Below, piece by piece: positions 60,536 through 64,000 of a stretch of DNA of 64,000 nt. The translations under genes were made by a program, and so were the position numbers. The notes below the pieces were generated by a model that saw only the letters and a list, made by a program, of their open reading frames with translations, searched no databases and had not been told where the DNA came from. The stretch's first letter is position 1, and every line of letters begins with the position of its first letter. The DNA is from Gremmenia infestans (Eukaryota > Ascomycota > Leotiomycetes > Helotiales > Hamatocanthoscyphaceae), in contig JAFEVB010000020.1 in assembly GCA_032629725.1 (NCBI GenBank), positions 642,501 through 706,500 of the forward strand, read 5' to 3'.

Positions 60536-61786
60536 GGAACATTAGATTTCAAGGTGACTGTAGCCTGTGTGTAGGATTTAGCAGCCCTTGAGATTCTTAT
60601 GCCTGTGCCAGCTGAAGTATATCTTCTACTGAAAACACTCTTTTGGTACATGGGAGGGAGTTTTGTAGGCTAAAAGTAATTGAATGTACAAGAATGTATT
60701 AGAAAACGCTTTCCACACCAATACAAGCATGGTGGCTTTTATCAATCCTCCTTTTTAACAAGTTTCATTCAAAGTATATGATACCTGGCAAATTATATAT
60801 CGCTGTCTCCTTTGTAGAATTGGCATCCAACTATGACTTTATAGACGCTAGCGCTTGACTTCATATATATATAATTATATAGGATAGTTGCATGGATAAC
60901 ATTACAAGTTTGTAAGCTACATGCAAGATATTTTTGCTAGATATGATATGCTGGAAGTGAAAGTTTTATTCTTGGAGTATTAGCTACTTACGTGCAAGTC
61001 ATATGGAAAGTATTTCCTTACCATCCCGGCCCTATCTAGGAAGCGCCAAGACATATGAACTAACTAGGCCAAATCAACCTACACTCTGCTATTCTAATAG
61101 GTGTTTTGATTAGGGATTATATAGTATGCTATAATAATATCATATTATTTTGCCTATGTCAGCAAACTTTTAGAATCAACAGATGTTATGGATATACTTT
61201 CGCCACGATATACTCTTCGAAGACTATGTGACTATGAACCAGCAAATAAAAGCTCACGCCTTGAAGAGAGAGTGTGTGTTTGTATCAGGGACGCCAATAT
61301 TTAATTTACTAGGTATTTTCTTGCGTTACTTTTATTCTTTTGAGATGTGATCGGGCAATCTACATGGCTAATTTGGCGGTGAAAAGGCTTGAGAGCTGCA
61401 CCATATCCATGCACGTCCGCAGGTCCGAAGCCCAATTAATTTGAATCATACCTACCTAGGAAAGCAATTATGTTACAACATTCGCGCCGGAAAAGATGCC
61501 TCGCAGATTGCCAAGTCTAGTCTCTTTGCGGGCGGCAAATAAGCTGAACCTTGGAGGAGCAGTCAGCCTCGTGGCAACCCTTCCCCCTCGCCACGATCCT
61601 GGTATTAAAAGCTCACCACCCCTTGCGCCTGTTGTATGCGCTTCGTATTCCATCTCGTATTTGTCATTGCTTATTTCCAGAGACAACAGATCGCTTTTTC
61701 AGATACTCAAAACTATCACCGAATACTTCACAAGGTTGACAGACAGAACAATTCCTTGATATTGTCAAACCCGCCTTGACCCAAAC
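60536..61786. other. AT-rich intergenic stretch
   Basis: 1.25 kb between kinase B and small protein 2. TA-rich, with a TA dinucleotide tract near 60864-60880. ORFs around 61496-61759 conflict on both strands and show no domain. Confidence 0.4.
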
Positions 61787-62116
61787 ATGTCTGAAAATAC
61801 CGAAGCTACCGATTGCAACCTCACCGCACAACAAATTCCCACGCCCTACGTAGACCGGAAGAAGCTTCTGAATCATCTTCAAAATCGCTACCCAAAGAAA
61901 AACTTCAAAGTTCAGGTAAGAAGTACTCCCCTGTTCCAACCAACAAACGAATAAACAGATGCTAACTAACGCCTTCACAGCTGAGACTGAACAAATGGAC
62001 AGTCTTCGTTCCCTCACATGAAATGATGAGCGAAGTTAGTACTCCATATTTCCCACATCGAACCTACACAGCTTACAAATGAGCAGAAAGAATTGAAGGA
62101 CTTGTGCGTTTTCTAA
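61787..62116 (+). CDS. Small protein 2 of the kinase island
   Basis: 70 residues in three short exons: 61787-61915, 61981-62034, 62087-62116 (introns 65 and 52 bp, phase 0). Core: PYVDRKKLLNHLQNRYPKK, then FKVQLRLNKWTVFVP, then SEKELKDL at the end. The first intron falls between VQ and LRLN, the same place as the intron in small protein 1 (VR before LHLN), so the two genes are homologous. If the last intron is retained the protein ends 17 codons into it, changing only the tail. Predicted small, soluble and basic. No named family recognised. Confidence 0.6.
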
Positions 62117-63779
62117 AGCTAGAAACGAGAGATCCGCAGAATGGCTCAAACAGTACGCTTCTGTGGGGTATAGACATTATCGAGACAAGAATGATCCGGG
62201 AACTGAGTTCTAGAGGGGCGTCTTCCGCATACATTGCCACCGCGATAGAGGGGGACAAACTTCACGTGTTTGACTTGGAGCATTCTGTGGCATTTTTGCG
62301 GGTTTGAAGAATTATCTCACGCATATTTTAGGTATCTACTATTTACCGCTAATTATTGTTGGTTGGAGTCAAAGAAGCTTTGAAGTTGCCTTTTTCTTTT
62401 CCTGAACACTCTGCAGGCCGCCGCGCCTCCGCCTTTTTGCAGATACAACGGAACAGAGTGCGTTTACATTTTGACTTCTAATTCGGAATTTTCACTTGCA
62501 TGAATATATTCTGTCTTGGAGGTGCTCCTCAAATTGATCTGCTTTCAATGCATAATTTGGCCAACAGCACATTGCTAAGCATTAATGTTATTCAAACTTT
62601 ACGTACAAGTTGTTCCTTTGTCATTTGGGTGTATTATTCAACGAAGCTTTATAGTATCATGCTCATATTTTATCGAAATACTTTTATTAGACTAAACACA
62701 AATCCATTAGGTTGGTGGCTCTAGTGACCTGTGTCTGCTGTAGGACGCCGCCCAAGTTTCGAGCATTAGTGTAACGCACTACAGAAGAGTACTACCTAAT
62801 GTAACCAACAAGGGAATCTAACCCATCTGAGCCGACAATATCCTTTCAGAGATTCTACTGGATAGAACAGAATCACCGTAATTCCAATGACACTAGCAAG
62901 CTGATATGTTACTCTTTCGATCGCGCCTGCTAGACCTAGTGAGGAATCGAGTGTGAGCTCAAATACTGGCGGCAAGTCATTACTGTAAGTGCAGTGCAAC
63001 TGAACACCGATTTCAGTTTGACAAGTGTAGCTGTCTCACTGGCGTGCCCGGAAATAATATGCCCTGTTGATTTCGAGTTCACACTCACTTGCTAAGAAAT
63101 GCATTTCTACCAGTTAAAATATATCCTTACTCTATGTATTGCTGCCCAAATTTGCTACTGATAATCACCATTTACGAAAAGGACGAGGCGTTCCCAAGCC
63201 TTCAACGAAAAAGAACAAAATTACGGAGAAATTCATCGAATCGGATGCTCTATCTCTTCCCATAGGATGTGGGACATGCCACAAATCTAAGCATTCACAG
63301 AAAAAGGTGCGTGGCATTTGAGACTCAAGAATGACTAACGGCCAGAAGCCCTGGTGGACAGCCTCAGAGGATCATTCGTAAGGAGAATTCCAAGTATTAT
63401 TGTTACATTGCCCCTCATATATACATGCACCGTAGCACTCTGACGCCGTTCTCCAAGCCGCAGACAGAGATTCGTTCAAATAACTCCGCCCTCCAAAAAC
63501 CGACCCCATTGCAGTTTGCTGAAAGCATTTGCTGGTACAAAATTGATAGATCGCAGAATGTGTTGGACGAGTCGTCAAAATGGGTACGCTGCCTACGACA
63601 GTCAATCATCTGCTCTCATCTGCCCAAACTAGATTTCGCATTCCAAAACTTACCACAGACGTTCGAACCAGACATAAGGTGTACCGACCCTCCATTCTTC
63701 TCATGAACCCTTGAGATGCCAATCCCTTTTGCATCTTGCGATCCCTTCGCCACTAACCCTCCCTCTTGATTGACGGGCA
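62117..63779. other. No supported gene
   Basis: ORFs such as 62104-62307, 63139-63321 and 63425-63706 lack domains and splice support. No repeat or RNA gene was seen. Confidence 0.4.
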
Positions 63780-64000
63780 TCATTCCCGTCCTTCTCTCGA
63801 ATGTGAACGCCTCTCCAACTCATCTTCTGGTTTCGGTGGCGTCCACCCCTGCGGACGCCTATCCCTTTTATTAAAAAAGTCAGAGGGGCCATCATCGTTA
63901 TTGGGATATTCAAGCACCCATCCTGTCGTAAGGGTCTTCCATAACTTTCTGAGATGAGTGAACATGTCGTGGTATGTTTGTAACTTTTCCTGTCGACTTT
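63780..64000 (-). CDS. 3' end of an unknown gene running off the window
   Basis: A minus-strand frame is open from the right edge to a stop at 63780. It reads RKLWKTLTTGWVLEYPNNDD, then GPSDFFNKRDRRPQGW and ends in a charged PEDELERRSHSREGRE tail. The composition looks coding and the frame continues past the ATG at 63965 to the edge, so this may be the last exon of a larger gene. Product unknown. Confidence 0.3.
   Translation of the reverse strand, partial: SRQEKLQTYHDMFTHLRKLWKTLTTGWVLEYPNNDDGPSDFFNKRDRRPQGWTPPKPEDELERRSHSREGRE

Noticed and set aside
1..64000. CRISPR arrays, bacterial-type operons, Shine-Dalgarno sites or rho-independent terminators
   Set aside because: Intron-rich fungal nuclear DNA; no regularly spaced repeats or operon structure were seen.

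Overview
The window looks like nuclear DNA of a filamentous ascomycete (Pezizomycotina). Genes carry short 45-120 bp GT..AG introns. The protein set is typical of moulds: a Zn2Cys6 regulator, a secreted subtilase, a GH51 arabinofuranosidase relic and a fungal TMEM16. A repeat block bears the TA-rich, TGG-to-TAG signature of repeat-induced point mutation (RIP). A leotiomycete is my guess for the class, but nothing here proves it. All exon models were built by eye from splice sites, reading-frame phase and family motifs.

Layout: 1-4.3 kb is a graveyard of Ty3/gypsy retroelements. 4.3-14.3 kb is gene-poor and holds one Zn2Cys6 regulator (7.3-8.6 kb, minus). 14.3-26.6 kb is a conventional gene run: an AKR7-type aldo-keto reductase, a ten-exon subtilisin-like protease, a divergent small secreted I9-like protein that resembles the protease's own propeptide, a metallophosphoesterase, an eight-exon anoctamin-type scramblase/channel and a NADAR-domain protein. 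26.6-37.8 kb is looser: an Ecm33-like pseudogene, a degraded AT-rich patch, a membrane acyltransferase, a small hydrophilic protein, a doubtful small gene and a clearly dead GH51 gene.

37.8-51.6 kb is housekeeping-like: the Golgi Qa-SNARE Sed5/syntaxin-5, one very large disordered protein (39.9-48.5 kb, about 2744 residues if the last intron is spliced) and an MIT/coiled-coil protein that could be the Atg38/NRBF2-type subunit.

52.4-62.1 kb is the most unusual part. Two paralogous fungal protein kinases share an N-terminal extension and an identically placed intron. A CorA-like two-TM protein of eight exons lies between them. Two tiny genes encoding related 54-70 residue proteins lie one downstream of each kinase. 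I propose this as a candidate undescribed kinase/small-protein module; its function is unknown.

A 9-bp word family (TACGGAGTA and TACGAAGTA, with reverse complements) recurs at least 17 times, always outside the coding exons I defined.
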